Shown: piece after piece, positions 9,058 through 16,461 of the stretch
Numbering within the stretch: position 1 is the stretch's first letter
How the letters are laid out: each line of letters starts with the position of its first letter
Assembly (NCBI RefSeq): GCF_009939295.1
Contig: NZ_WVIC01000014.1
Location: 28,218 to 92,217 of the forward strand
Reading direction: 5' to 3'
DNA length: 64,000 bases
Source: Petrachloros mirabilis ULC683
GTDB taxonomy: Bacteria > Cyanobacteriota > Cyanobacteriia > Thermosynechococcales > Thermosynechococcaceae
Program-made: the position numbers and the translations under genes
The notes under the pieces: generated by a model
What the model was told of the DNA's origin: nothing
The model's database searches: none
Seen by the model: the letters and a program-made list of their open reading frames with translations, nothing else

Positions 9058-9294
9058 ATGACTCCGAAAGAAGCATTGATTCAAACGATCGAGCAATCTC
9101 CCGACGACTTGGTTCAAGCACTGCTGGCGTTGCTCAAGGTGTTGCAGCGGCAGCAATCCATTGAAGTGTTGCCGTCTCATTTATCCGAAACAGGTTTGAA
9201 GAAACCAGACTATGATTTTTCTAATTTGGCAGGGCGACTAACCTGGACGGGAGATGCCGTTGGGATGCAAAGGACGCTACGAGATGAATGGTAA
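9058..9294 (+). CDS. Putative antitoxin of a PIN-toxin module
   Basis: A 78-aa small acidic protein (MTPKEALIQTIEQSPDDLVQ at its start, ending GMQRTLRDEW) with an N-terminal helical region and an extended C-terminus, as is usual for antitoxins that wrap a PIN-domain toxin. The ATG at 9058 follows GGAGAGGACG. It overlaps the start of the downstream PIN gene by 11 nt. The pairing, not strong sequence similarity, is the main evidence. Because the toxin gene is frameshifted, the antitoxin may be a relic. Confidence 0.65.
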   Translation: MTPKEALIQTIEQSPDDLVQALLALLKVLQRQQSIEVLPSHLSETGLKKPDYDFSNLAGRLTWTGDAVGMQRTLRDEW

Positions 9295-9669
9295 TCGTTA
9301 CATACTCGACACCAATGCGATTGTGGCGCTTTTGCAGGGTAATGCTCAACTGCTTCAACTGCTTCAATTGCTTCAAAAGGCAGATTGGATTGGGATTTCT
9401 ATTATTAGTCGAATTGAGTTTCTGGTATTCGCTGGGCTGACAGAAAGCGATCGCCAACTTTTCGGGAATTTCTCCAACGTGTAGAAGTTATAGACTTGAC
9501 AACGACAAATTCAACTTTGATTCATAAGATTATTAGAATTCGTCAACAGTACTGTTTAAAGTTGCCAGATACAATCATTGCTGCGATGACAATTCATTGT
9601 TCAGCAAGTTTGATCACGGCTGATCAAGAGTTTTCTAAAGTGAATGTTTTAACTGTTGTTAATTGGTAG
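9284..9669 (+). pseudogene. PIN-domain (VapC-like) toxin, frameshifted
   Basis: The first frame gives MNGNRYILDTNAIVALLQG (PIN domain, first acidic residue in LDTN) through SRIEFLVFAGLTESDRQLF and then stops at 9484 with unrelated residues. Reading on in the next frame from ~9467 gives REFLQRVEVIDLTTTN, LKLPDTIIAAMTIHC (typical PIN motif LPDxIIAA) and SLITADQEF, ending at 9669. The break is in the run CTTTTCGG, where one missing T would restore a normal ~128-aa VapC-like RNase. So either a single-base deletion has inactivated the toxin or the base call is wrong. Confidence 0.8.
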
Positions 9670-9761
9670 AATCCTCCTCAGTTGCCCCAATATTTGTTAG
9701 GTGCAATTGCCCCTTCCTCCCGGTGCTTCACTGAACCCTAGCGATCGCCCCTTCTCTAACC

Positions 9762-10020
9762 GATCGCCCCACTCACCCTTTCACCTATTTGACCGCACTG
9801 TTTAGCTAAGCGATCGCTCGGTGCTGAGTGATGGTAGCAACATGGGTTATGTAGTTGAGCTGCGGATTGGTCGGGTTTTGGTTTTCGTTGGTATGTGGCT
9901 CATGGGGTTTACTCAGTTGGTGGAGGATTGCTGAGAAGGGTGATTTTACCGGTTGAGGTTGGACGTGAGTTTTAGATGATGGGTTACGCTGCGCTAGTGT
10001 GGTCTGCGAGAGGGGCGATA
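9762..10020 (+). repeat. Long direct repeat, copy A (after the first TA module)
   Basis: About 260 bp beginning CGATCGCCCCACTCACCC and running through GCGATCGCTCGGTGCTGAG, AACATGGGTTATG, GGATTGGTCGGGTTTTGG, TACCGGTTGAGGTTGGACG to GGGTTACGCTGCGCTAGTG. It is repeated with ~85-90% identity by eye at 10727 and, from its middle onward, at 11890. The frame encoding RVILPVEVGREF is kept in all copies, so the repeat may be a decayed short gene, but stops and a length change break it here. Confidence 0.75.
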
Positions 10021-10103
10021 CTCCTTCGGAGTCGCTGCGCGATCGCACTATACAATGGTAAGATCACCCAGCTTGATAGTGTCAGTGTTGGAGGGGCGAA
10101 CCG

Positions 10104-10304
10104 ATGATAACGAATATTGAAATTGATCCGACGTTGATCCAAGAAGCGTTGACTCTAGGCGAACATCAAACAGAGAAGATAGTGATTGAAGCAGCTTTGC
10201 AGGAATATATTCAGCGGCGTAAACAATTGAAAGTTTTGGAACTTTTTGGCACGATCGACTACGAGCCAGACTATGACTATAAGCAACAACGGCGGCAAGC
10301 ATGA
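10104..10304 (+). CDS. vapB: VapB-type antitoxin
   Basis: This 66-aa protein (MITNIEIDPTLIQEALTLG, then TEKIVIEAALQEYIQRRKQ) matches the VapB ribbon-helix-helix group in which IEID is the DNA-contacting strand and the helices dimerise. The C-terminal LFGTIDYEPDYDYKQQRR is the extended toxin-binding tail. GGAGGGG precedes the ATG. Its stop overlaps the vapC start (ATGA), typical of type II modules, in which the antitoxin autoregulates the operon and blocks the toxin. Confidence 0.88.
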   Translation: MITNIEIDPTLIQEALTLGEHQTEKIVIEAALQEYIQRRKQLKVLELFGTIDYEPDYDYKQQRRQA

Positions 10305-10702
10305 AGGTTGTTGTTGATACTTCTGTCTGGTCACTGGCTCTGCGACGAAATCGAATCCTGGAGGAGTCACGCCAAATTCTGAGGTTGCGTGAGTTGATTG
10401 CCGATGACAGAGTTGCTCTGTTGGGCGTGATTCGGCAAGAGGTACTGTCAGGAATTCGAGAGGTCGAACAGTTTGTTCGTTTGAGAGAGTATTTACGGGC
10501 ATTTTCCAACCTTGAACTGGCGATCGAAGATTATGAGTTGGCTGCTGAGTTTTACAACACTTGCCGCCGCAATGGGATTCAGGGAAGCAACACAGACTTT
10601 TTGATCTGTGCAGTTGCTCACCGTCGTGATTACAGCATTTTGACGACAGATGGTGACTTTGTGCTGTTTGGTGAATATGTTCCGATTACTTTGTGGCAAT
10701 AA
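10301..10702 (+). CDS. vapC: VapC-type PIN-domain ribonuclease toxin
   Basis: This 133-aa PIN-domain protein shows the acidic catalytic set: VVVDTSVWSLALR (first Asp), IRQEVLSGI (Glu), GSNTDFLICAVAH (Asp) and ILTTDGDF (last Asp). VapC toxins are Mg-dependent RNases that cut tRNA or rRNA when freed from VapB. The gene is intact and overlaps vapB by 4 nt. Convergent or promoter signals were not assigned. It is the only one of the two PIN modules here that looks functional. Confidence 0.92.
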   Translation: MKVVVDTSVWSLALRRNRILEESRQILRLRELIADDRVALLGVIRQEVLSGIREVEQFVRLREYLRAFSNLELAIEDYELAAEFYNTCRRNGIQGSNTDFLICAVAHRRDYSILTTDGDFVLFGEYVPITLWQ

Positions 10703-10726
10703 TTTTTGCATTATTAGCATAGACTC

Positions 10727-10972
10727 GATCTCCCCACTCACCCATTTGATCGCACTATTTAGCCAAGCGATCGCTCGGTGCTGAGTGATGGTAGCAACAT
10801 GGGTTATGCAGTTGGGCTGCGGATTGGTCGGGTTTTGGCTTTTGTTGGTATGTGGCTCATGGGGTTTACTTAGCTGGTGGGGGGTTGCGGGGAAGGGTGA
10901 TTTTACCTGTTGAGGTTGGACGTGAGTTTCAGGTGATGCGTTACGCTGCGCTAACGTATCCTATGAGAGCTG
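10727..10972 (+). repeat. Long direct repeat, copy B (after the vapBC module)
   Basis: Second copy of the element at 9762: CGATCTCCCCACTCACCC, GCGATCGCTCGGTGCTGAG, GCAACATGGGTTATGCAG, TGCGTTACGCTGCGCTAACG. The segment VILPVEVGREFQVMRYAALT can be translated without a stop here, whereas copies A and C have a stop after REF/HEF. It starts about 25 nt after the vapC stop. Confidence 0.75.
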
Positions 10973-11018
10973 GAATCTCACTAGTCTAGGGGTAGGCGTT
11001 AATAACCTAATCTTTTGA

Positions 11019-11126
11019 TATAGCGGTTCTCACCTGAGTGAGGTACGGGGTGTGGGGGTTCCACCCCCACGCAGGGGGCAGTGCCCCCTGCACCCCATGT
11101 ACTCCATTGATCTGTAAACTGCTATA
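11019..11126. mobile_element. 108-bp MITE-like element, copy 1
   Basis: Begins TATAGCGGTTCTCACCTGAG and ends AACTGCTATA, with internal hairpins GGGGGTTCCACCCCC and CAGGGGGCAGTGCCCCCTG. Near-identical copies of exactly the same length lie, in the opposite orientation, at 52455 and 60675. It is non-coding. TATA at both tips fits insertion into TA, as made by IS630/Tc1-type transposases, but the mobilising transposase is not proven. Confidence 0.85.
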
Positions 11127-11206
11127 AACTGATGTCATAGCAAATTGTTCGGCAGTACTTTTGCTCTAGCTTTAGAACATAGTTAGCTTTCTTTAAAGTC
11201 AACCCT

Positions 11207-11446
11207 ATGGTCATTCGCGAAGCCCTCAAACAAAAACTTGACACATTCACCGACGATCAACTTCGTCAAATTGCCGATTTTATAGAGTTTCTGGAATTTC
11301 GCATCCAAAAGACAAATACCCTAAATTCGCTTGACGACACCCCTAAAGAACAGGTTCTGTCCGATTTTCGGCAAGCATGGCATGAGGCAATGACGGATCA
11401 GGGAATGCCAGTTGCTCAACTTTGGGAAGAGCTGAGAAATGAGTGA
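11207..11446 (+). CDS. Putative antitoxin (DUF2281-like) of a RelE-type module
   Basis: A 79-aa protein with an N-terminal helical pair (REALKQKLDTFTDDQLRQIADF, then IEFLEFRIQK) and a C-terminal segment ending LWEELRNE, the layout of cyanobacterial antitoxins paired with RelE-like toxins. It overlaps the downstream toxin gene by 8 nt. The partner relation is inferred from this overlap; no DNA-binding fold is obvious. Confidence 0.7.
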   Translation: MVIREALKQKLDTFTDDQLRQIADFIEFLEFRIQKTNTLNSLDDTPKEQVLSDFRQAWHEAMTDQGMPVAQLWEELRNE

Positions 11447-11786
11447 TTCAAGTATCACAATCATCGCCTTACCTGCCCTCACTCGCAATATTCGAACGCT
11501 TAAAAAGAAATACCGAAGCATTCTTGAAGACATTCAGCCGGTCATCAATCAACTAGAAAACGGAGAAACACCTGGCGATCAAGTTTCTGGTATTGGTTAC
11601 CCAGTGTTCAAAGTCCGCATTAAGAATACTGATGTTCAGAAAGGAAAAAGTGGCGGTTACAGACTTATCTACTATCTCAAAACTACAACCTCGATTTTGC
11701 TCCTAACGCTCTATACAAAGTCAGATCAAGATGATGTTTCTGCCGAAGATCTACGAAGCATTATTGAAGACTATGATCAACCCTAA
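11439..11786 (+). CDS. RelE/ParE superfamily toxin
   Basis: This 115-aa protein matches the RelE/HigB-like fold: an N-terminal strand (IIALPALTRNIRTLKKKYR), a helical pair, the central strands KVRIKNTDVQKGKSGGYRLI and the final strand-rich region ILLLTLYTKSDQDD. The conserved basic/aromatic positions (R and Y in GGYRLIYYL) fit mRNA-cleaving RelE members. Gene order antitoxin-toxin with an 8-nt overlap supports the assignment. It ends 13 residues after DVSAEDLRSI, typical for cyanobacterial homologues. It looks intact. Confidence 0.85.
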   Translation: MSDSSITIIALPALTRNIRTLKKKYRSILEDIQPVINQLENGETPGDQVSGIGYPVFKVRIKNTDVQKGKSGGYRLIYYLKTTTSILLLTLYTKSDQDDVSAEDLRSIIEDYDQP

Positions 11787-11889
11787 ACCTCACAAAAAGT
11801 ACTGAGTCATATTCTTGTGTGGGTTTGTAGAGAGCAGATGTGCCGAGGTTGCCCTAATACCCGAAGCCCGGCACCTGAAACCTTCAATC

Positions 11890-12060
11890 TTATGGTGCAG
11901 TTGGGCTGCGGATTGGTCGGGTTCTGGTTTTTGTTAGTATGTGGCTTATGGGGTTTACTTAGCTGGTGGGGATTGCGGGGAAGGGTAATTTTACCGGTTG
12001 AGGTTGGACATGAGTTTTAGGTGATGGGTTACGCTGCGCTAGTGCAGTCTACGGGAGGGA
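11890..12060 (+). repeat. Long direct repeat, copy C (after the RelE-type module)
   Basis: Third copy, lacking the first ~100 bp present in A and B. It runs from TATGGTGCAGTTGGGCTGCG through GGTTGAGGTTGGACATGAG to GGGTTACGCTGCGCTAGTG. In this copy the frame from ~11817 to 12020 is open for 67 codons and predicts one hydrophobic helix (LVGFWFLLVCGLWGLL) followed by RGRVILPVEVGHEF. It is followed directly by an IS66-like fragment. Confidence 0.7.
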
Positions 12061-12079
12061 CGATTGCACTCGATCATCC

Positions 12080-12569
12080 GTGTACCAGCGCAATAACATC
12101 GTCGAGGTGCAAGACCTGCTGTGGGACTACTATCAGCAGCTCAAGCACTATCAGCTTGAACCGAGCAGCCTTGATAAAACCATCCTAGAGCAGGCGTTTG
12201 AACAACTCTTTGGGCGTTGCTATTTGCATCATGGCACGTTGAACACTGTGCTCAAAGGGTTTAGAGAACACAAAGCCCAATTGCTATTGGTCTTGGAGTA
12301 TCCTCAGTTGCCATTACATAACAATGACGCAGAAACCGATATTCGGGGTGCTGCGGCGTAAAATCAGTGGGGGCACAAGGTCTCAGGCCGGTCAACGGGC
12401 CAAGGATACCTTGATTGGACTGAAAAAGACTTGTCGGAAGTTAGGGATATCCTTTTGGCAATTCTTGCTGTCTCGATTACGCCAAGACGAAGAAGTTCCG
12501 CCTCTACCTGATATTCTCTGCGATAAGGCCAAGTCTGTTGTACCAGTCTCTGTTGCTGCTGTGACCTAG
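12080..12569 (+). pseudogene. IS66-like transposase C-terminal fragment, frameshifted
   Basis: The first frame gives LWDYYQQLKHYQLEPSS and LVLEYPQLPLHNNDAETDIRG. The continuation is in another frame: LRRKISGGTRSQAGQRAKDT, then GLKKTCRKLGISFWQFLLSR. This is the catalytic-glutamate end of an IS66-type transposase (NNDxExDIR followed by KISGGTRS). The change of frame occurs at ~12345-12360, and the N-terminal two thirds are absent. It differs in sequence from the IS66 relic at 50833. Confidence 0.8.
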
Positions 12570-12675
12570 GGCATCCCGTATGGGGTGACTCTACCAGCGG
12601 TTATTGAGATGTTGCGGCGAATCCATTGTCTGAAATTCCTGAAACGGGCTTTTACCGAAGGACTACGGCCCCGAC

Positions 12676-12719
12676 CACTAAGGAGTGAACTCCTTGGCTC
12701 ATGGATAAAGTCGGGGCGG
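12676..12719. repeat. Inverted repeat downstream of phnF
   Basis: GCCCCGAC and GTCGGGGC flank an inner pair AAGGAGT / ACTCCTT. It could act as a terminator for phnF (which ends at 12730 on the minus strand) or be the edge of a repeat element. There is no U-run. Confidence 0.4.
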
Positions 12720-12729
12720 CAGGTATCCA

Positions 12730-13449
12730 TTAAGTCTGATTTTCCAGCACCAGTTCCATGCGATCGCCCCGAAACCTGGTGACACCGTACTCAATTACTA
12801 CGCCATTTTGATCGACATTAATCGACTCTGATAGCAAAATTGGCCCATTAGCAGGCATTTTCAGCAGTCGTGCATCATTAGCCTGGGCTAGGCGAGCCGA
12901 GAGGCGCGTGCTGCGGCGAATGCGATCGCAGTCATATTCCTGCTGCAGCATCTTAGAAATAGAGCGATAAGTCTCACAATGCTCTACTAATTCTGGAAAG
13001 TGGTGGCCTGGAAAGTGGCTGCTGGCAATACTGATGGGTATATCATCAATGGAACTCAGGCGCTCAAACAATATGACTGCCACTCCGACCACAATCTCCA
13101 ACCGTTTTGACAGCTTGGCATCGGCATTGATCTCGACAATACGTAGCACCTGCCACAAAGGTTGCAGAGATTGAGCCTTGAGGGATTCATTAAATCGCAC
13201 CCGCTTGCCAATCGGAACGGCAATCGGATCTGCCATAACGAAAGTGCCTCGACCCCGCTCTACGCCAACGATTCCTTCTTGCCGCAAAACCTCTATCGCC
13301 CGTCGCAGGGTGTGACGGTTTACCCCAAATCGCTCGCTGAGCTCGGTTTCCGTAGGTAAACGATCGCCGACTTTAAACACAGGTTCTTGAATGTTGCGAC
13401 GCAGCTGACCGGCAATTTGCAAATACAGAGGCAGGGCTTCTTGATGCAT
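12730..13449 (-). CDS. phnF: PhnF-like GntR/HutC transcriptional regulator
   Basis: This 239-aa regulator has an N-terminal winged-helix GntR domain (PLYLQIAGQLRRNIQEPVFK, then LPTETELSERFGVNRHTLRR and GVERGRGTFV) and a C-terminal UTRA ligand-binding domain (LFERLSSIDDIPISIASSHF through ANGPILLSESINVDQNGV and EYGVTRFRGDR). It most resembles PhnF, the repressor of phosphonate-utilisation genes. The ATG at 13449 is chosen; the longer frame to 13518 adds a leucine run and is not homologous. It is divergent from phnG, so it probably controls it from the shared 216-bp gap. Confidence 0.85.
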   Translation of the reverse strand: MHQEALPLYLQIAGQLRRNIQEPVFKVGDRLPTETELSERFGVNRHTLRRAIEVLRQEGIVGVERGRGTFVMADPIAVPIGKRVRFNESLKAQSLQPLWQVLRIVEINADAKLSKRLEIVVGVAVILFERLSSIDDIPISIASSHFPGHHFPELVEHCETYRSISKMLQQEYDCDRIRRSTRLSARLAQANDARLLKMPANGPILLSESINVDQNGVVIEYGVTRFRGDRMELVLENQT

Positions 13450-13594
13450 GTTGATTAGGTGAGGCTCAGACAGAAGCAATAAAAGAAGTATAATCGCCTC
13501 CCAACGGCAGGGAATCACAAGACTGCTTTAGAATAATCAACCCCCAGTAGATCTAGCACGATACTCTAACTCAACAGAATAGGGATTGCGTTCT

Positions 13595-13633
13595 ATGGGA
13601 ATATGTCCCATGATTTATCTAGACATCTATACA
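13595..13633. promoter_or_regulatory. Candidate PhnF operator region between phnF and phnG
   Basis: Within the divergent gap there is an inverted repeat ATGGGAATATGTCCCAT (13595-13611, six-base arms) and, just after it, two tandem 9-mers ATCTAGACA and ATCTATACA (13617-13633), whose complement resembles the TGTNTAGA-type half-sites of HutC/PhnF regulators. Binding is inferred only. Confidence 0.4.
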
Positions 13634-13665
13634 AATTTAAGTTGCTGTTAATCTTTGGTTAAGTG

Positions 13666-14148
13666 ATGGTAGACACAGCCCCAGCCCAGTCAAGATCGAG
13701 ATGGATGTCGGCCTTGGCTAAGGCACCTCTGGCGCTTTTAGAAGAGCGAGTCGCCACATTAGGGGTGCTGCCCGAGTACCGCTTTTTGCGATCGCCTGAA
13801 ATTGGTTTAGCCATGGTGCGTGGACGCACAGAAGGTATGGGTCAGCCCTTCAACCTGGGAGAAATGACCCTAACTCGCTGTGTTATTCAGTTGTCACTGG
13901 TAGTCAAGGATCAGAACGGAGACGACTCCGTCTCAGGCTTTGGTTATGTAGCGGGACGGTCGCAGCGCCATGCCGAATTGGCCGCCGTTTGCGATGCTCT
14001 GCTGCGACACCAAGGCTGGCAATCTAAGGTTCAAACACAAGTAATTGAGCCGCTTCAGATTGCTACCGATGAGAAGCGGGCATTTGAAACGGCTGAGGTA
14101 GAATCTACCCGCGTTAATTTCTTCTCCCTGCTGCGAGGAGAAGCTTGA
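13666..14148 (+). CDS. phnG: Phosphonate C-P lyase system protein PhnG
   Basis: This 160-aa protein matches PhnG, a subunit of the carbon-phosphorus lyase core complex (PhnGHIJ): SRSRWMSALAKAPLALLEER near the N-terminus, the conserved RSPEIGLAMVRGRTEGMG, FNLGEMTLTRCVIQL, and GYVAGRSQRHAELAAVCDAL. PhnG acts only together with PhnH, PhnI and PhnJ. None of these follows: the next 350 bases hold an IS630-type transposase fragment on the other strand. The ATG at 13666 is preferred over GTG at 13663. So phnG is intact but orphaned at this place. Confidence 0.9.
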   Translation: MVDTAPAQSRSRWMSALAKAPLALLEERVATLGVLPEYRFLRSPEIGLAMVRGRTEGMGQPFNLGEMTLTRCVIQLSLVVKDQNGDDSVSGFGYVAGRSQRHAELAAVCDALLRHQGWQSKVQTQVIEPLQIATDEKRAFETAEVESTRVNFFSLLRGEA

Positions 14149-14182
14149 AATATAGCTTTGGCCAGTTTACTTAGAGGCAGCA

Positions 14183-14505
14183 TTAGGGCAACGCTAATCC
14201 ACTCCATCTGGGTTGCTGTTTTATTTTGACCGAGGCTCTCAATAGGCCAGTGAAGATTACCAGGTTGTACTTTGGGGCGACGACCGTTCGATTTCGCCAG
14301 CCCGCCACCATACTGATTCGTTGGGTGCGGTGATCCAATTTAAGAGCCTGGAATCGCTCCGTGTGATGACAGTAGGCATAGGGATAGTCCTTATTAGTAT
14401 CTTTAACACCGGCTTCATCGAGGTAGACGACCTGATTAGCCTCATACGACGTGATCTGACTTAGGCAGGCTTGGCGTTTGATCCCGTTGCGTTCTCGGTA
14501 AGTAG
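14183..14505 (-). pseudogene. IS630-family transposase fragment
   Basis: The minus frame reads YRERNGIKRQACLSQITSYE, then ANQVVYLDEAGVKDTNKDYP, then YAYCHHTERFQALKLDHRTQ and RISMVAGWRNRTVVAPKYN, and ends RWSGLALP at a stop. VYLDEAG is the second catalytic aspartate block of IS630 transposases. The N-terminal helix-turn-helix and the last catalytic acidic residue are missing. Its presence right after phnG suggests the rest of the phn operon was lost with this insertion. From 14506 to 14731 only fragmentary, unassigned sequence remains. Confidence 0.75.
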
Positions 14506-14731
14506 GTAAGCTGGATTAAACGTAAGATGGGTTGGTGCAGCGTAACCCATGCCGGACAGGGGTTTTGCGCTTTGTGAAGAGCCTACGGCGTTTTACAATT
14601 AATTGAGCCCTCCTACTTAGCCATAGGTCTTTTTGGTGTACCTGCTACTGGCGGACATTGCGCGAAAGTGCTTCTTGTTATAACAGCAGGGGATTGAAGT
14701 TCAAATTACTAGGTGCAAGATCTGAGTAGAC

Positions 14732-16095
14732 CTACTGATTTACAGAACTGGCCGCCAGGGCTTGCACCATTGGCGGTACCCGCTCAGCCCGAATCAGTGA
14801 CAGGTTTGCCTTCAGGCTGGTGGCCTCTCCGGCGCGGATCGCAAAGAACTCGCCCCAGCTTGCTGGTAACGTCTGTTTTGGCTTCGCTGAGCATAGGCTT
14901 CAGCTTGTTGAGGGCGGTGTTTTCCTTCACCTTGCCGACAAACCAGGACGAGATTTGATCTCGACACCGGTAATCCAGATCGCTGGGGCTCTGAGTAGCG
15001 AGCAAAATACCCAGCCCGGCGGAGTGGGCTCGCTTCAGCAGGCTTTCCATCGGCGCTTTAGTGGAGCGTTTGCCCTGGGTGGGCAGGTACAGATCGGCCT
15101 CATCAAACAACACCACCGCCTGGATCTGGCTCGAGGGATGCCGCTGGGCATAGCGGTTGAGGTTGAGCAAAAACTGCGATACCCAAAACAGAATGCTGGC
15201 GTTATCGCCCAGGCTGCCCAGGTTGATCACCGATAGCCGGGTCTTCTGGGGGTGAGACGAGGCTAACAGCTGCTCGGTGGAGAGTTGTTCGCACTGGGGA
15301 TTGAAGAGGTGCCCAGCTATCAGACTGAGGGTCTGGAGGTCTTCCGCCAGCTTTTTGCAGTGCTTCGGGTCTAACACCCCGATCGCATTCACCAACAGCG
15401 GATCCTGCTCGGCAATAAATGAAATCAGCCGGTTGATGCTTAGGGGGTTATCGGTCTGAAGGGTGCTGAGTACGGCGATCGCCTGCCCCAGAACCGCCAT
15501 CCGGTTTTTTATCCAACACCGCTGACATATAGCCCATGATGCCCCCCAGGGGGGCGGCACAGTAGTTGGCCATTTGCTGCCGCTCAGCGCCAGGTAGTTG
15601 CCCCAGACCCGGCGGGGTGATGGCAATGCTCAGTGGTCGCCCGGCGTCGACTAGGGTGCCAGGGGTGTAGACCGCGACATCGATGTGGTCGTGCAGCAAC
15701 TGCCGGTAGGCCATCAGCCGAGGATCGTCGGTGGGCATTTCCCAAGCCTCGGAGTTGGCGTAGCTGCACAAATCGCCTTTGCGATCAAGCAAAATGGCGG
15801 GCACGCCCCGCAGCAGCAGTTGTTCGATCAGGGGCAGGGTGGTTTTGCCGCTGCCAGATCCACCGAGAAATGCGGTGTGGCGCACCAGCGTTTCCCGAGG
15901 CAGATCCACCGGAGTCGGCACTGTGGTGCGAGTTTGGCCCAGGGAAATGGCTGATGCTGGTATGGGTAGAGTCGGCACAGGTTCAGTGCCGAAAGTTGGT
16001 TTTGATATTTTGTAAGGAGGTTTCTCCAAAAGCTTCGTAGCTAGTGGCTGAGCAGACGATTGGGGCGTGGCAATCTTCAGGTTGGTCAAATCCAA
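14732..16095 (-). pseudogene. HerA-like (DUF87) ATPase, two frameshifts
   Basis: Three consecutive frames together give one HerA/VirB4-like ATPase. Frame 1 carries Walker A (AFLGGSGSGKTTLPLIEQ) and LDRKGDLCSY. At ~15506 an A6 run on the coding strand shifts the frame; five A's would join DKNRMAVLGQAIAVLSTL. The middle carries the Walker B-like VVLFDEADLYLPTQ and GILLATQSPSDLDYR. At ~14852 a G4 run shifts the frame again into GEFFAIRAGEATSLKANL, ending at 14732. The start is uncertain (TTG at 16095 after an in-frame stop), so the N-terminus is probably also lost. These ATPases pump or unwind DNA in repair, conjugation or defence systems; no partner nuclease is next to it. Confidence 0.8.
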
Positions 16096-16330
16096 AATTC
16101 GCTGGAGCGAGGGCAGCTAAGACAGGGGCTGTTCGACCTCTAGCAGCATTGGCCATGGTGAAAGCCCTACAGAGATTGGATCGAATGGATCAAGAAATCT
16201 TTCCATCCATTTTCGATCCAAATTTTAACCAAAATGGCCAAAAGTGGCATAACAGTGTCTAGCCCCAGGAACTCAGCAAGGCTCTAAATATTGATGGGCG
16301 ATACAGCCCTTGATCTGTATGGGTTTGAGA

Positions 16331-16461
16331 GAATGGAGAATAGGAGATTCGTTAGCGCAGCTCCTCCGGAGGAGGCACTCCTGACCTCTGCGGTGCGAGT
16401 TGCTTTCAGCAAGGCTGCGCCAACGCAGCGCTCTACCCGCGCTGGAGCGCACCAAAGACAA
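16331..16461 (-). pseudogene. Decayed tRNA-Ala duplicate with two short insertions
   Basis: On the plus strand the sequence repeats the adjacent tRNA-Ala complement piece by piece: GGAGAATAGGAGATTCG, then a 25-nt insert with core CTCCTCCGGAGGAG, then CTCCTGACCTCTGCGGTGCGA, interrupted by a 26-nt insert beginning GTTGCTTTCAGCAAGG and ending GCGCCAAC, then GCAGCGCTCTACC, where similarity stops. Both inserts are palindromic and similar in size to the small dispersed repeats known in cyanobacteria. The copy cannot fold as a tRNA. Confidence 0.8.

Noticed and set aside
12585..12782. 65-aa frame after the IS66-like fragment
   Set aside because: It runs through an inverted repeat and into phnF antisense; no similarity to a transposase end.
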